A stretch of 64,000 nt of DNA from Sclerurus mexicanus (Eukaryota > Chordata > Aves > Passeriformes > Furnariidae): the NCBI GenBank assembly GCA_013396755.1, contig VWZF01006071.1, positions 133,150 through 197,149 of the forward strand, given 5' to 3'. The notes beneath the pieces are model-generated. The model saw nothing but the letters and a program-made list of their open reading frames with translations. It was not told the DNA's origin and made no database searches. Each line of letters starts with the position of its first letter. The stretch's first letter is position 1. This document shows, one piece after another, positions 26,401 through 41,400 of the stretch. Made by a program: the position numbers and the translations under genes.

Positions 26401-29400
26401 ATTCCCCCGATAATGACTGTCATAAAAGCAGATATCTTGATATTTCTACTAACTCTTATGACTTGAAATTCAGTGCTGAAAGAAGATGTAAGAGATCAAA
26501 AATTTCTCTTTCTAGCATTTCTATTTTTCCCAACTGATGTACTTTAGTGAATTTACAAAGGGACAGAAGTATTATTTAGAGGCTAGAGGAATCATATAAA
26601 AAACCTCCAGCATAACTTGTCTTTCTGCCACTTTGGGCCTAAATTTTAGGGAAATACTCTCCGTTTCCTTTCTTCCAAGCTTCTGCTTTGTCTTTTATTC
26701 TGGTACCTTCTTTTTAAATCATGCATCTTCATTCCCTCATTGTATTTTGTATTTTTAGTCCTTGTATAGTAACATGGAAATACTTCTCTTAATATTTTAC
26801 ATTTAGCTCCCGTTTGAGTTGGAAGCTCTCTAGATGATTTTGCCATCTATGGTTTGATGGCTTCAGCCAGTCTGTCATCCCAACCATGTCCTGGTTTTTC
26901 TGCAGTCTTTCTGTAGCCACTTTAATTCTCATTTTGATTTTCTTTCAGAAGGAGCTCAACCTTACTATATAGTTTCATCTTTTCCCTAGTTAATGAATCT
27001 GAACTCCTAGTCCTGTTACTATTTTGGCAGATCCACACTGAGTCTTTTTATCTTGTTCTGTTAATCACTGTGCATGTTAGGAAACATTTAAAAGAGTATA
27101 TTCATATTGCATGCATATTGTATGTGCAAAGAGGACAGCTGGTCATGGATCATAGAAAAAAAAAATGGAAAATACACATTATTTCACTGATTGACAATCT
27201 TTTTCCTTAAAGTGATTGCCTTTGCCTCTAAGATAGGTTAATCTTCTTGGCTTCTCTTTTTGCTGATGGTCTCTGGATTTAAGAGTGGGGACTCTGTTGG
27301 TCTTCTACATCTGAGCTACTATGTCTCTTTTTCCCTTTACTTTGATGTCTCAGTTTATATAAACTTAAGTGGCTTTTACGTTGTTGATAATTTGTATATG
27401 GACTGTGCCTCCATCTCCATTTAAATTCTTAACCTCCTTTGGTTTGTCATCTTGTTTAGCTGATTAGCAAATTAACCTATTTATGAGTGGACTTTTGGGT
27501 TTGATCGTGTCCTTTACAGGGGGGTTGAATTCCTAAGCTGCATACTGTCCTTATAGAACCATGAGTTGCAAATACAGCCCCTCTCTCCGGCTTTGTAATA
27601 TTACCTTTGAAACTAACTATTTTATTCTATAAATTAAAAATTAAGGGATTAAAATATTAGCCTAATTAGGGGTTATTTTCTAGGCAATTTATAAAAAATA
27701 ACTAGATTCTATCGGTTTGATTTTCTCTCTTCAACCAGTCACCATCTGACTTTGTAAGCCAAGCTAGACTTTAGGTCTGAATAAACTCTGTAAGCTTTTT
27801 CTGAAGTTATGTTCCAAAGGCCTGGGATTTTTAATAAGTATTTTCAAGTTCTATTTTTAGTATCACATTGAAAAGCAGATTAGAAGTATTTCAAGCATCA
27901 GAATATGTAGGCACACTTTCTTTTACAGACAAATTCTCATTTATCACAACATTTAAATTTTGTAGACAATACATAGGAAAAAGTTGGGCATTCACTAAGT
28001 TATGTTACTTGTAGTTAGCCTTTGGAGAGTTTTTCTAACATAGTTCTTGTTCTTCTTTGTTTTCTCATGCCCTGAAATGTGTGTTATCTTTTATAAACTT
28101 TTCATATGTTACAATTTTAACTTCAAGCTTTTCAAATTATATACTAAACCATTTGGTAAGCATTAGGCCTCTTCCTCCTAGTTTGTATCTCAAAATTGGC
28201 ATATTACTCCTCGCTTTTTTATTTATTTTTGAGAACTGAATTTGAACCAAATCACAGATAAATGTTTTACCTCTTTTTGGAGAATTCCTCTTTCCAGTGG
28301 TGTTTCTCTGCACTGTGGGTTTTTTCCTGAGTTTTTGAGATATATTTTTCTTTTAGAGATTGTAAATGAACATCTAAAGAAAATACTTTAAAATCTTAAA
28401 TAAGTAATGTAACTTTCCCTGTAGTTTAAGTCCTTTCTATGTGTGGATGTACTCCAAAGAATGCTTTTAGTTTTATTTCTCTGTTTTTGGTTTGTTTTTC
28501 TTAGGCCCGGCGCAAAGAGGTTTTTATCCAGGAGCGATATGGAAGGTTTAATCTGAGTGACCCATTTCTGGCTCTTCAGAGAGACTTTGAGGCAGGTGCT
28601 GGTGATAAAGAAAAGAAGCCCATATGCATGAACCCTCTGTCCATTTTAGAAGCTGTTATGGCTCACTGCAGAAAAATGCAAGAAAGAATGTCAGCTCAGT
28701 TGGCTGCTGCTGAAAACAGACAAAAGAAGGTATGCTACTGAATTCTTCCTTTTCCCTCTCCTGATTTGTTCTTTCATGCCACTTTTTTAATTTGCGTCTC
28801 TGTCTTGATCATCTTTATGAGTGTTAAAGTGTTATCGCTTAATTGTCACATTGCTGGTTTTCTGGTGATATTTTTTTGTGCACCCCTCATTTGTTCCATG
28901 AATTTAACTCTAGTTACGGAACAAATGAAATATAACTGGTACAAGTTGATACAGTGGATATATAAGTAGATAGCTCAGTGTGAACTGAGACAGCATCATC
29001 ACAATGTATTTTTAAACCAACACCATTGAAGCCTTGAGAAGCTGCTGTTATTTTTGTTCTAACCTAAATAGTATAAAATAAATAATTTATTTGCATGCTA
29101 TATTAGGTGGCTCTATCTCATAAATCAGTAAAAATTACTTATAACTCTAAAAATAATTTTTTTTCATATTTGAACATTTGCTGCAAAAAGAAAAATATTT
29201 TGCAACAAATATGTTCCAGAAAAAAGGTGTCATGTTGAAGATAAAACAATGTAATTTTGAAAGTGAATGGTTGGTGGCATGTATTTCACCGATATGTAAG
29301 CCATACATTCCTAAAGTGTAGCTAAAGGTGAATATGCTGGGAAGGGGTTTCTGAGAAAAAAGAGGGGAATGGTAATGTAATAGGCTACTTACACCGGGTA

Positions 29401-32400
29401 TTTCTGAATAATTGGAAAAAAAGTGCTTTCTATGTGTTTAATCATCCTCGCTGGGTAGAAGATGAATAGAATATCTTCTGCACCTGTGAAATAGCTTTTT
29501 GGTGACAGTTTTACATGGATTTAAAAAAACTCCAAACAACAAACATGCTAAGACAATTGACATAGAATTGATTTTGGTAGTGATTGCTCTGTGGGAAAAA
29601 ATACGCTCACAAAAGTACTGGAAGTTGCTGAAAACACATGCTTAAATGAAATCAGGAAACCTTTTCTTGTTTTAGCTCTGTTGTTTAAGCATCCTTGCTC
29701 TATTAAGACTTCAGAAAAATAGATACTGTATTAAAAATGACTTTATATATGATATGTAAGTCTTCAAACAGTGTAATGTATAGAGAACTGTTACATGTAC
29801 TTACCTAGGACTTTTTTCTGAGAACTCTTAAATATTAATTTTCTTTTCCATATGCTTTTTCAGTAAATTGAGATTTTGGGGAAGGGATTGTCTCAGCATA
29901 GAAAAGAATGATCAAACTTACTTATTCTGGCTGGAGAGTGATATTGGGAGAGAGCCTGAAAATCTGCCAGGACAGTTGGATTAGTTTCTTGTTTCAGTGG
30001 ATGGCCACAGGTCTCTTTGTGTACCTAAATTCTTCATCTGTCTCTGGCTTTTAGTACATGGCCAGATGCATGCACCTATGATGGTCTTACATGTTGAGAA
30101 TATAGCAGGGTATTGATATGTAAATTCAAATTTGTCCTTTTTTGGCTCAGGCTTATTGCCAAAGTCTATATCTGTAAGTCTGCTTGTACAGGAAAGGATG
30201 CTCTTGTCTTTTGCTTTCTAGAGCACGTGAGGTGTTTTTTCTTTAAATCTTAATTTTAAGGCTTTGAAAACAAACCACGTGTTGTTGAGCAGCTGTGTAT
30301 ATGACTCGCTACAGAACTTTTATCTTCCTCTTTTAAAACCAGTTAGTAATGCTGTTTGTGCACGGCACCCTCTTAAACTCCTTGGGTTTGTGGCAACAGT
30401 TGATGTATCTTTCAGCCATCTCCATTCATTCAATGTTTTACATTCCCTTAGTTTGACATTTTTCTGTCCTTCATCTCTCAAATCCTTCCATGGAAGAAAG
30501 TGATGAAGGTGTTTTGAAGGATTTCTAAAAGTGTTTGACAAAGTAGAGTGACGCAATGTAAAAAAAAATTCAGCCAAGACAAATATGACCTAAATACAAG
30601 CCAGCTGCACCTCCTCCCTTGAAGAGTGGTTGCTCCTTCTCTAAATGTGTGATACCTCTATCTTCACGTTTGGAATTGCCTCGCTGTCTCACTCTTACAC
30701 CAAATAATGAAGTCTGTGTACAGCTGTGTTTATTTTCTCTGGATATTACTGAACTTTAAACAGGCTCAGACTGAACTCTTATTTCTGGAGACTTAATATC
30801 TGTGAATATAGTCACCTCAGAAATATTCTGTGAAGAAAATTTTTATTTGATCACAAAAAACAAGTCATAACAATATGCCGAAATTTAGAAGAATCAAGGA
30901 GCTGCACAAAGGACTGTCACTCATAGGCTTACTATATACAAACACCTCATTCCCAGGAGCCATCTGCTTTGTGTTAAGTCTTCATCCTCTTCCATCTCTT
31001 TGAATGCTTTTCTCGTCGCCATTGTGGAAATTAATTTTGAGTTTTCCTGGGAACACAAAACAGATAATCAAAGTGGCAGTTCATGATTTGTTCAGAATTT
31101 GCAGGAAAGTTAGTATTAGCATGCTCAGAGAAAGATGAACATGTGAGTTGGAAAAGGCCTGTTGCTGTGATGTAGGCTAACCTTGTGCTTAAAGCAGATT
31201 ATGATCAGCACTACATCAGGTCATCTGTGAATTTGTCTTGCTTAGTCCTGAAAAACTCCAGGAATGGCAATACTGCAGCTTTTCTGCACTGGTATTCTTG
31301 TGAAGAACTTTTTTCCAAGACTGAGCCTCTTAAAGGGCAAGTTTTCTGATAACCTTTTTGTTACGGGGCCTCACCTGCCATTGTTAAGAAAAATTTGACT
31401 CTTGTCATGGTTGTCAGGGCCCTTCAAAAGGATGCAGTATGTTGCTGTTAGATCATCCCTCAGTCTGTTTTTCACTGAACTATGTAAGTCAAGCTTCCTC
31501 AACATTTTTTCGCAATGTATGCTGTCTCTCACCTTTGAAGAGCCTTTGCTAGTGAGTTCTTTATGGTAGACTGTTTTTTTTCTCAGTATCCTTTTTTATC
31601 CCTTTTCAAATCCTTCTTGGACACATTTTCAGATGTTTATATTACTGATATGATTTAGTGTATGCACATAGTACATTTTGCAAAAATCAGGTTGTAGTTA
31701 GTTCATAAACTCATAAATAATTTCAGCTAGTTCCAAATCTGTCATATAAAGGAAAAAATGCAGTGTAAATATTCAGAGGTTTATTCTATTCAAGATGATG
31801 CAGCCAAAAGAGGAACAGAGGAGAGAGAGACACACACATAGGAGACAATGAAAAATGAGAAAATAATGCTGCTTTTGTAATTCTAAATCAAATAAAGGAT
31901 TTACATTTATTTTAGAGATGCTTTTTTTAAATGCAATGCTGACAAATAAGGTATTATAATAGTATGGTAAGCTGATTTCATGCCAGCTATATAGTAAAAT
32001 CTGGTTGTAATTATTTGAAAGTAATATGATTTCACAATTAATTTATAGAACCAGACCCTCATCTGAAAACAAAATCAAAGAATAATAAAGTATAGAAAAT
32101 CTTAATAAAAACATTTTCACTATAATCTTATTGCATCTTCAAGCTTTAGAAATTGTATACATTTCTCACGATTTTTGTACCTGTTTTAACAAAAAAAGAA
32201 ACTGTTGGATGCTCCACTTGTTTTGAAATGCTAATGAAGCATGCAAATGTTGTATGCTTTGAAAAAGCAGTGAAATCATTGAGAATAAAAATGATTTTTT
32301 TTCCTGCTTGTAAACTGTGTACGGGACCATTCCTAAATACAGTGTCATTATAATAGTTTGTTCATTTAATTTGCAGCTGTACTGTCATTAACATAACTGA

Positions 32401-35400
32401 AGAGGTGTTGCTGCTGATATGGTTTGTTTAGCAATGACTGATAATGCCATACCTAAGTTTTCACATGTCTAACACTGTCTTTTGTGGCTCTGACCAACCT
32501 GATCTAGTCGAAAGTGTCCCTGCTCATGGATGATCTTCAAGGTCCCCCTCCAACCCAAACCATTCTATGACTCTATGATTCTGTTTTTAAGAAAAGGTGG
32601 ATATGGTTTTGTGAAATGCATTGTACAGGGTGTATTGGTCAACCTGATAAAGCTCTAAGTGGAGCCCCTCCACTGGTAAACAGGTTTTGAAGTATTTGAA
32701 GCCAAGTTGATGTTTAAAATGTAGGCATCACAACACTGTATTGTCTTAAAAACAGAAATCAGTATCATTTTATCATGACACTATAATCTGATTCTATAAT
32801 CTATGATTCTTCTTTCACCTCTTGAAATTAATCATGTAGTGCTGTTTGCCACAGCTATTCTTAGATTTATGGTTTTTGAGTATTGGGAAATGTTCTCATA
32901 TTGTAGAAGCAAGAAACAGTTTTCTGTTGCACTCAGAATTAATCGTTCATGTTTATGAGCACTTGATTTATTTATTTTTTTTTTCATAGGTATTTCATAG
33001 GTGCCTGAAAGTATTTTTCCAGAAAAGATGACTACTTAGAAAATGCACTTTAGTGGTACAGATCCGAATTGTTTTTTCTGTATCACTCTCTACATAAACA
33101 TGCCACAGAACTGGCAAGGCTAAACCAATAAAAATAGTACAGGAGAAGGAATGGTCAGCAATTTCTTGGGGTTTTCTTTCTTTGATTTATTTTTAATCAG
33201 TCATTCACATTAGCCATATAGGAAGGCACTGCATTGGTATGTGAAGGGAGAAGCAGGAAGAAAGAAAATAATTTTTCTTTTATTCTTGATTTGTGTAAAA
33301 GTTTTCTTTGGAAAATTTAATTTTGGTTACATTATTCCTAGTAGGTATTTTTAAAATGGTGTATTAACATATTTTTCCATTGCTTTTCTAGAATAGTGTC
33401 TGTGAGTAAAAGCATAAATGGCAGGCAAGATGAATTAGAGGTGATGACTACATGAATGAGGGGGAAAAATTATTCTGATCAGTTACTTGCATTTTAGTAG
33501 GTAGTTTTTTGATTCTAGCCTATAACATAATTTATACATCACTGATGTCAGTGAGACTTTCCACTATAAGTAAGTACTGGAGATGTTTGTGCATGTCTGA
33601 GAAAGTTGGTCTCAGAAATTAATGTCTTATTTAAAAATGTTAAAACAAGATATAAGATACAAATTATGGTCATGATGGACATAATTTCCTTCAGTTGGAG
33701 GAAGACCTAAAACGTAACCCTTTAATATCTGGCCTCAAAGCCTTTTCACAGAGCTCATCTCTTGCTTGTGTCTGGTTCCTTTACTGAGAAGATGACTTTC
33801 TGTTATGTCTTATTTCTGGAGAACTAGTAGCTCCATTACTCAGGAATCACAACCATCTAATCACCTTGGGGAGTCTCTGTGTTGTCAATGGAGGAAAGTA
33901 AATGGGTTTGCTTAGTTTCTGAATTGTTCTTCAAAGATGGCTCTCTCTTTCTTTTGCTTGTCTAAGATTATATGTACTTGTGTTAGGTATCACAAATCCC
34001 TTCCTGGGCTTATTTTAGGCACACTCCTAAAGATTAAAATAGCAGCGTCAGGTTAGTACTAGGTTATTATGAAAGTCTCTGTCTTGTGAATGAGAATTAT
34101 TTTCTCTACTTTCTTACAGTTGGAAATGGAAAAAACTCAGTTACAGAGTCTTGAGCTGGAGCACAGGAAGCTGTCTGCTCATCTTGAAGAAGAACGTGGA
34201 AAGAATAAGCATGTAGTATTAATGCTAGTAAAAGAGTGCAAGCAGTTGTCTGGCCGAATTGTGGAAGAAGCCCAGAAACTGGAAGAAGTCATGTCAAAAT
34301 TTGAAGAGGAAAAGAAAAAGGCTACTGAATTGGAGGAGTCTCTTGCAGCTGAGAAACAAAGGAGTACACAAATGGAAGCTCAAATGGAAAAGCAGCTGTC
34401 TGAGTTTGACACAGAGAGAGAACAGTTGCGTGCCAAACTTCATAAAGAGGAAACACACACCAGCGACCTCAGAGATGAGAGAGATAAAATGATCAAAATG
34501 ATTGAGCAATTAAAAAAAGAAAATGAAAACAAAGCTAATCTTTCTCATAAAAATAAAGACAGGAGTCTTGTTTCTGTTTCAATTGAAACAGAAGAGACAA
34601 GTTCAAGAACTGTTGCCTGCCAAACTGATACTGTAGTGATGGACAGTAGCACAGAAAATGTCAAGAAGTTGCCTTTAACTGTCTCTGTAAAGCCTTCTAC
34701 AGTGACCCCACTAGCGTCTGGCAATACAAAAATGAATGCGTGTGCCAATGCAGCATTTGTGAAGCCTGTCATTGATAGGCAATCTTCATCTTGTGAACTT
34801 GTCCCTCCTACAACTCCTGTTCTTGCACAGAATCAAAACAAAATTGAGGAAAATGGACCGAGTACAGTCTCATCCCCTGATTTACCAAGTAGCACTTCCC
34901 CTTTTTCAAATAGTAATTCCCTTTGCACCCCTACCACACCGACTGCCACAGCACAGAATTCCTCACTCACTTCATCTTTGCATTCACCAACTGCCAACAC
35001 TTCTGGGCATCCAGGCCTAAATCCACGAATCCAAGCAGCTAGATTTAGATTTCAAGCAAATGCAAATGATCAAGACCAAAATGGAAACACAACCCAAAGC
35101 CCTCCCTCAAGGGACGTATCCCCTGCAAGCCGTGACAACCTAGTTGCCAAACAGGCGGCTCGGAATACTGTTACCCAAGTTCTTTCAAGATTTACAAGCC
35201 CCCAGAGTAGCGCTCCGTCACGACCGGGGACGTCGCATTCAGTGGAATCTGGTAGAATGACTTTAAAAACTCCCAGTGCATCAAGAATTGACAGAGGAAA
35301 TCCTCCACCTATTCCTCCTAAAAAACCAGGGCTTTCACAAACTCCTTCTCCACCACACCCACAGCTTAAAGTTTTAATGGATAGTAATCGGTCCCCAAAT

Positions 35401-38400
35401 ACAAGTGCAAAAACTGACAGCAAAACCGTGACCTCACCTCTTTCAAGTTCACCACAAGGAATCAGGGTAATAAATGAGGAAATTATTTCTAAGTCCTCAC
35501 CTCAGCTGCCACCAAAACCTGCTATAGATTTATCTGTGGCACCTGCAGGCTGTGCCATACCAGCCATAGCCTCATCTCAGGTGGGTGCCTGGCCTTCCCA
35601 CTTTCCTGGAGTGAACCAACCTGCATGTTCAGAAAATTCCTTTGTCATTCCCACCACCATTGCCTGTAGCTCCTCCATAAACCCTGTTAGTGCTTCATCC
35701 TGTAGACCATGTGATTCAGACAGCCTCCTGGTAACAGCATCAGGTAAAGGGATTGATATGCTACCAACTGTCTCCCTCAAAAATAATGTTTTGAGTTTTA
35801 ATGCATCTTGTTTGCTTTATTTAATCTTTTTTGTCACTTTCTCTTTTATGCTTTAAAAGTTGAAATTTTCTTCATTTATATTTTTTCCACATTCCAGGGG
35901 TATGGGAATTCATTTGCTAATTCAGTAATGTGATACATTAGTTTGCTTCCTTAAGGAGGACTCCAGATTGAAGGGTTTTTTTAAAGGGTAAAGAAGACTA
36001 ATGTTTAAAGTAAATGAGCTGCAGATTATGGTATATTAAATAAACTCCTTTTAAATTTTTTTCTTTATTTTTGGTTAATGCTATTATTTTGGACTTCAAA
36101 ATACTTCCTCAGTTAGAAATTATGTTTTGAATATTACCTATAGATGATCTTCCATGGAATATGTATATCAGTGCTTGGTGAATCTTGTAGAAATTACGGC
36201 TATGGTGTTCTGCTATGGCCTTAGATGGTTGCACATTAAGGCATATAATTGCCTGAATAATAGTGCACTTTCCTATATATCACTACATTCCTACAGAATA
36301 TGTTTCATTTTTATTTCTGTTCTTCTGTAGTTCTGGTTTTAGTTGTAGGCTTTGTTAATACTCATGTATGGCATCTCACAGGTTTACTTCAATAGATACA
36401 GGCAAAAGTTTGCTGTTGGAAAGTTAAAATGTAACTAGATAATCTGGAGTCAGTACTGGCATCTGCTACTCAGTTTGCACTGTGGGGACTTAACTGGTGT
36501 GTCTGATGCACCACCAGCTTCAGGGAATCTTCTTGATTGCAGTTAAGTGAACAAAGGTGATGCTGATCTACCTTTGAGTTAATTGTAAATCTAGAAATCT
36601 TCTTGTCAACATGTTTCCCTGCTGGGATCAATAGCACTCAAACATTGAGTAGAAGCTCCTTTTTAGCCTGCACTACAGTGAGGAAAAGGAACAGGCATTT
36701 ATGGAACACTTTAGACCTTCATCAGCATTGAATAGTGTTTGAATTGTCTCAAACTTTCAACAGTTAGTTCAGTTATAGTACTTCAGTCCCTCAGAACACT
36801 AGTCCCTGCGTCATCACCTCTAGGGTAGAAAAGCCGTGCACAGCTGATCTTCCATCACACAGCCAGCCACTTTCTCCCAATAGCTGCACTACTAACCTAT
36901 AAGGCAGTTAAACTCGCTCATCATTCCTGGGGAATCTGATCCAAAGCAGTATGTGGCAGACTTGTATGTGTATATATATAGGAGATTCCAGGGATCTTAT
37001 TATTAGAGCAATTTTTATTCCCATTCCACTTCATTGAAGACTTTGTACATGTATCAGGCGTAACCTAGTCATTCCTTTAACTTTTGGTTGTGGCACCATA
37101 CTGTTGGAATCATCTCTCCTTTCTGAACTGTGCCATAAAAACATGAACTCAGAAATCTTACCTTTCCATTAGTCTACTACTTCTCAGTGTCAACAGTGGT
37201 GGGATTTGATGACTGCCTTTTAGCTTTCTATTTTTCATACAAAGGTCCTGAATTTCCATCTTAAATTGCTATTCCTAGATTTCTGCCATGTCAGAAAGAT
37301 CATCAGTCTCCCAGTATTCTAGATATTTCCCAGACTTAATTTGTCTTTGGGAGCTATTAGGCTCCAGAATGGAATTAAAATGTCTTAAAAAAATCTAAGA
37401 TTTTATGAACCTATAACAAATAATGGGCAAAATCAGCTTAAAAATAAATAGTTTTTGTAGGCAAGAGATTGTCTCTTATCAGCATGAGTTAGGTTGTATA
37501 TTTCAGTGAGTATTGCATTAATTATATGATATTTGGTAGTCAAGATATCTGGATCACTCTTTAAAAAAATAAAACTTATCCTTAAAAATGAAATTTCCAG
37601 TGCTTGACTTCATAACTGTCTATATTATTGCTTTAGTTTCTGCTTCAAAGTGTAAACTTTTTTCTTGGAAGAACAAATAGCCTTTTCAATCAGACTCCTT
37701 CCCCAAATAGTCAGTTTGTGTTTCTTATGAAATTCGTGACAGTTCTCAGAGACAATTCTCAAAGATAGGACTTTTGTCAAAAATAGTTTTTTAAAATTGG
37801 TTTGTATTGTCTTTCTTTAACTCCATTCAGCTGTTTTTGGGAGGGATAGAAATATATGGGTCCATTTAATTTCCTCAGTCCTTGCTCTGAACATTTGACA
37901 GTTGTAGTACTTCGTAAATAGCACTGCTATTTGTGAATTTTTGCAATTGCAGATGGGAAACATACCCCATGATCTGAAGTCTGCAGAGAAAGATTGCTTA
38001 AACTCTACTTAGTTTTATGCTGTTTTGTTTTATTAATATAGAGATGTTATTTTAGTATCTCCTTTACTGAGTACATGCAAGATCAAAGAACCTTCATAAC
38101 TTTATCTGTAATGTTCAGGTAAATATTTAGGAGCTTCTTATCTTTTACCCAAATTAATGCTTATATTTTATTGCATTTATTCTTCAATGCCATTTTAATT
38201 ATATTTTTAATGGGACTTAATTTATTTTGTTCAAGTGTTCTCACAAACTGCAGAACTAAATGAACATTGAGGAACATTGTTTATCCAAAACATAACATTC
38301 AAAATCGTTGAATATTTTATGCTAAGAAAAAAATTTAGATTTTATAAATATCTATGAAAATAGATTTTGTCTTAGAAAAGATAAACCAAGTTTAATAACA

Positions 38401-41400
38401 TTGGCTTTGTTAAGATGGTATGGTCAGTAATGCCTAAATCTGTGTCACTTACTTTTTTCAGTTTCTTTTCTAAGTACGACTTTTCTTGAGGTAAACATCT
38501 AACAAATAACTACTGCTGAATCCTCCATCCCATATCTGCATGTCCATGCCCTCTAGGCACAGATTCAGTTAGTTTTATTAATGATCTGGTTGATTTTAAT
38601 GTTTTATTTACTTTTTTTTCAGAAAATGTTTAGAATTTCAATTTTACTTTCAGTTAAAGCAGAGTATGGTGAAATCTTATTCATATTTTATAGTAAGTAG
38701 TGAGCTTCAATCAGAATTTTTTAATATTTTTAACAACAGTGCAAAACAAATTTAACATATTAAAAGACATTGAAAAAAATCCTTAATTTTTATATTTTTT
38801 TGTTAGCTGATAAATTCATGCATCTTTCTTCTTACTGTGGAGTCAGAAGAATTGACAGTAACGTAATCACTAAAGTATTTCAATTATTAATTTTAAATGA
38901 GTTTCCTAGTTAGCTCATATCAACAGCCTGATTTTCAGTAAGGAATTGTCTTGGTTCTAGAAAGAGCAACTATTAAGAGCAAACTTAAAATCAGAGCACT
39001 GATATCCTGTCAGTTGTGTGTTCTGTGAAATTAATACCCTAGTACCTTCTTTTACAGACGGGGCATTGTGCCACGAGTTGCTCTTTTCATCCCTGGTAGG
39101 AAAAGACTCCAGCTTTTGTCATTAATGTTAAGCAGACTGCACATAGAGAAATTACAATGAACATTTATGGCCATTATGGATTCAAAATCTGCTACAGTGT
39201 TTTCATTAACTTCAGCAGCCTTTGAACGGGTGCCAAAATGCTTCTGCTCTGTTTGGATTTCTGCAGTTCAATGGCTGTAAGACTTCAAAATGGGAACAAA
39301 TGTAGGCATTTGGATTTTCATACCCCTGGGATTTCTGCTTTCGCTTTCTTCTTGGTTTTGTGCTTTCTATGTCACTCTTCTGTGAAGTATATTTTTTTTA
39401 TTTTGCTCATTTCTATAATGATCAATTTATTCTCTCTGTACAATTGGCTTTGAAGGTAGAAGTGTGTGTGTGGGGGGGGGTGTGGGACTGCTCTGGGCTC
39501 TGAAATTAACCATCTCACGTTCTGAAGCTGATGCCAGAAGCTGTTTTTGACTGTCCCTCTGCCCTTCATCACTGCATGACCTGCAAGCTTTCATAGATGC
39601 TTCACATTTCCTAACTTTTTGCATCTGTAATGATGTGCCTTATTTATTGGTATCTTCTAATGCTGCTGTGTTTTATTGGATTAATCGAACTTCATTATAT
39701 TGCTTTATGTTGATAATAGAAGCTGTAATTGTATTTATGTTATTACCTTTTTTTTATCTTTTTCAGTAGAAGGTTTTAATGGTAACCTAGTATAATGAAT
39801 TTCATCACCGAATTTCAACAAGATGTTTCTCATTTCAAGGAGCTGAAATGAAACTTAAGACACCAAATGTGGCATAAAAAAATTCCTTTATTTTGGCATT
39901 TCTGTTAAGGATGCTTTTAAAGCAAACAAACAAAAACATCAAAATAATTGCGCTATTTTCAAAAAGGAAGGGAACCCAGAAATACTGTTTATATTACCAA
40001 AATTTCAGTATGTCTTTGGTAATGAATGTTAGTAACTGGAGTGCCACCTTAGCAATATCTACTATCAGTTAACTACCAAAGCAAGACAGTTAAAACTACA
40101 CAAGTACTATTTTAATGCATTTTATGTATATATATAAAGCTGCAGCAGAGTTAGTTTCAAAAAATAACAAAAAAATGGAAAAATAAAAACACTTTTATAA
40201 TGGAAAGGAATAACAAAAGTTATTCTTTGGACCTTTGGGAATTTTGTAAGAGTTAATTTTTCTCAAATATTGGGAGTGGAGGTAATTATTTTTTTTGCCA
40301 CTTAAAGGGTGCAGCTTACTTTATATATTGCTTATTGGGTTTTTTAATAAACTTCAAACCTCAAAAATACTGGAGAAGCAAATATTAGTAAGAGTATTAA
40401 TAACCAGAAGATAGCTTCAGAATTGAAGTTATATGAAGATGTATGGAGTTAACTCTACAATTTATCATTGATTTAAAGTTTGATTTGTAAGGTAACTTCA
40501 TAGCTCTAGTGATGACTTCTTATAGTGAATATCAAAAAAATAAGTTGAATAATAGGCTAACACTGTAAAACCATGCAAATGTGTTTCCATTAGATACTGA
40601 ACTAGTAAACTTAATTTGAATTGACAAATTTAGCTTACTTTATACACAAATATAAGAATACTCCAAACATTTATTGTTTTGGGTTTTTGAACTGGAATCA
40701 AGCTAAGTGTTCATTGGCATTTCTCACATGATGAATTCTTGTATAAGTCTCAATGTTAATTAAAATTTATCCAGGTCTTACTGTGGAATTCTATTGGGAC
40801 TTTCCATTTTGTTTTGTTTTCCAAAATGTGGAACCGATGATCATGGCATGGTAGAGCTGCTGCCACATACTTTTTCTAGTTCAAGGTGTTAGAGGGATAG
40901 CACTTGATGAGCTTGATTGAAGCTGAAGCTTCAGCTCCTCTTCAGTCTTGGACCTTGCAAAACCACATTATAAGCCACATAAACTTGCTTTGTATTGTCA
41001 GATTTCAGCCTCATTTACTAGCCTATTTGTGGCCACAGAAGACAAAGTTATTTATTCAAGAGATAAATATAATGTGGATTTTCTAAAGATAATAATGAAA
41101 AGATGAAAAAAAAATCTTTCTCCATTTTCTCTTGCAGTCCTTGATCAAGGAAGAATGCACAAAATATTCCATGCCTTATGCAGCAAACTTAATATTCTTA
41201 ACAAAGTCCCTACTAAAGCTGATAAGTAATCAACAGAACATTTAACCACAACCCCTAAGCTTTCAGAGCCTTGAATTAAATATTCTTTGTTAATGGGGTG
41301 ACTTCAAAGCTTTCACTCATAAATTTTATATAACCTGTTATTCATTCACACTGGAGTGTTTTGTAATATATTGTTTAAGTATTGCTGAGTAAAAGGAACA

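Larger units (their letters stand above)
11426..28504 (+). other. CTTNBP2: CTTNBP2 intron 2 (17.1 kb)
   Basis: The longest complete intron in the window, from gtaagt to ttttcttag. It is AT-rich non-coding DNA with two CR1 copies in antisense orientation, two perfect short palindromes and several simple repeats, which are listed separately. I see no further gene. The short open frames here lack homology that I recognise, except those inside the CR1 copies. Confidence 0.9.
28730..34119 (+). other. CTTNBP2: CTTNBP2 intron 3 (5.4 kb)
   Basis: Non-coding DNA between gtatgc and ttcttacag. It contains an old antisense CR1 and a short sense CR1 tail, both listed separately. I see no other gene. Open frames up to 85 codons occur but resemble nothing I know. 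Confidence 0.9.

Noticed and set aside
34090..35856. A single 588-codon gene starting at ATG 34090
   Set aside because: The first ten codons lie in intron 3 upstream of a clear acceptor (34119), and the protein continues smoothly from exon 3. The 3' end is exon 4 plus intron read-through.
38623..38660. Alternative terminal exon in intron 4 after a strong pyrimidine tract and cag at 38620-38622
   Set aside because: Joined to exon 4 it would add only Asn-Val after the split Gly codon before a stop. Such acceptor-like sites are common in T-rich introns and there is no other support.
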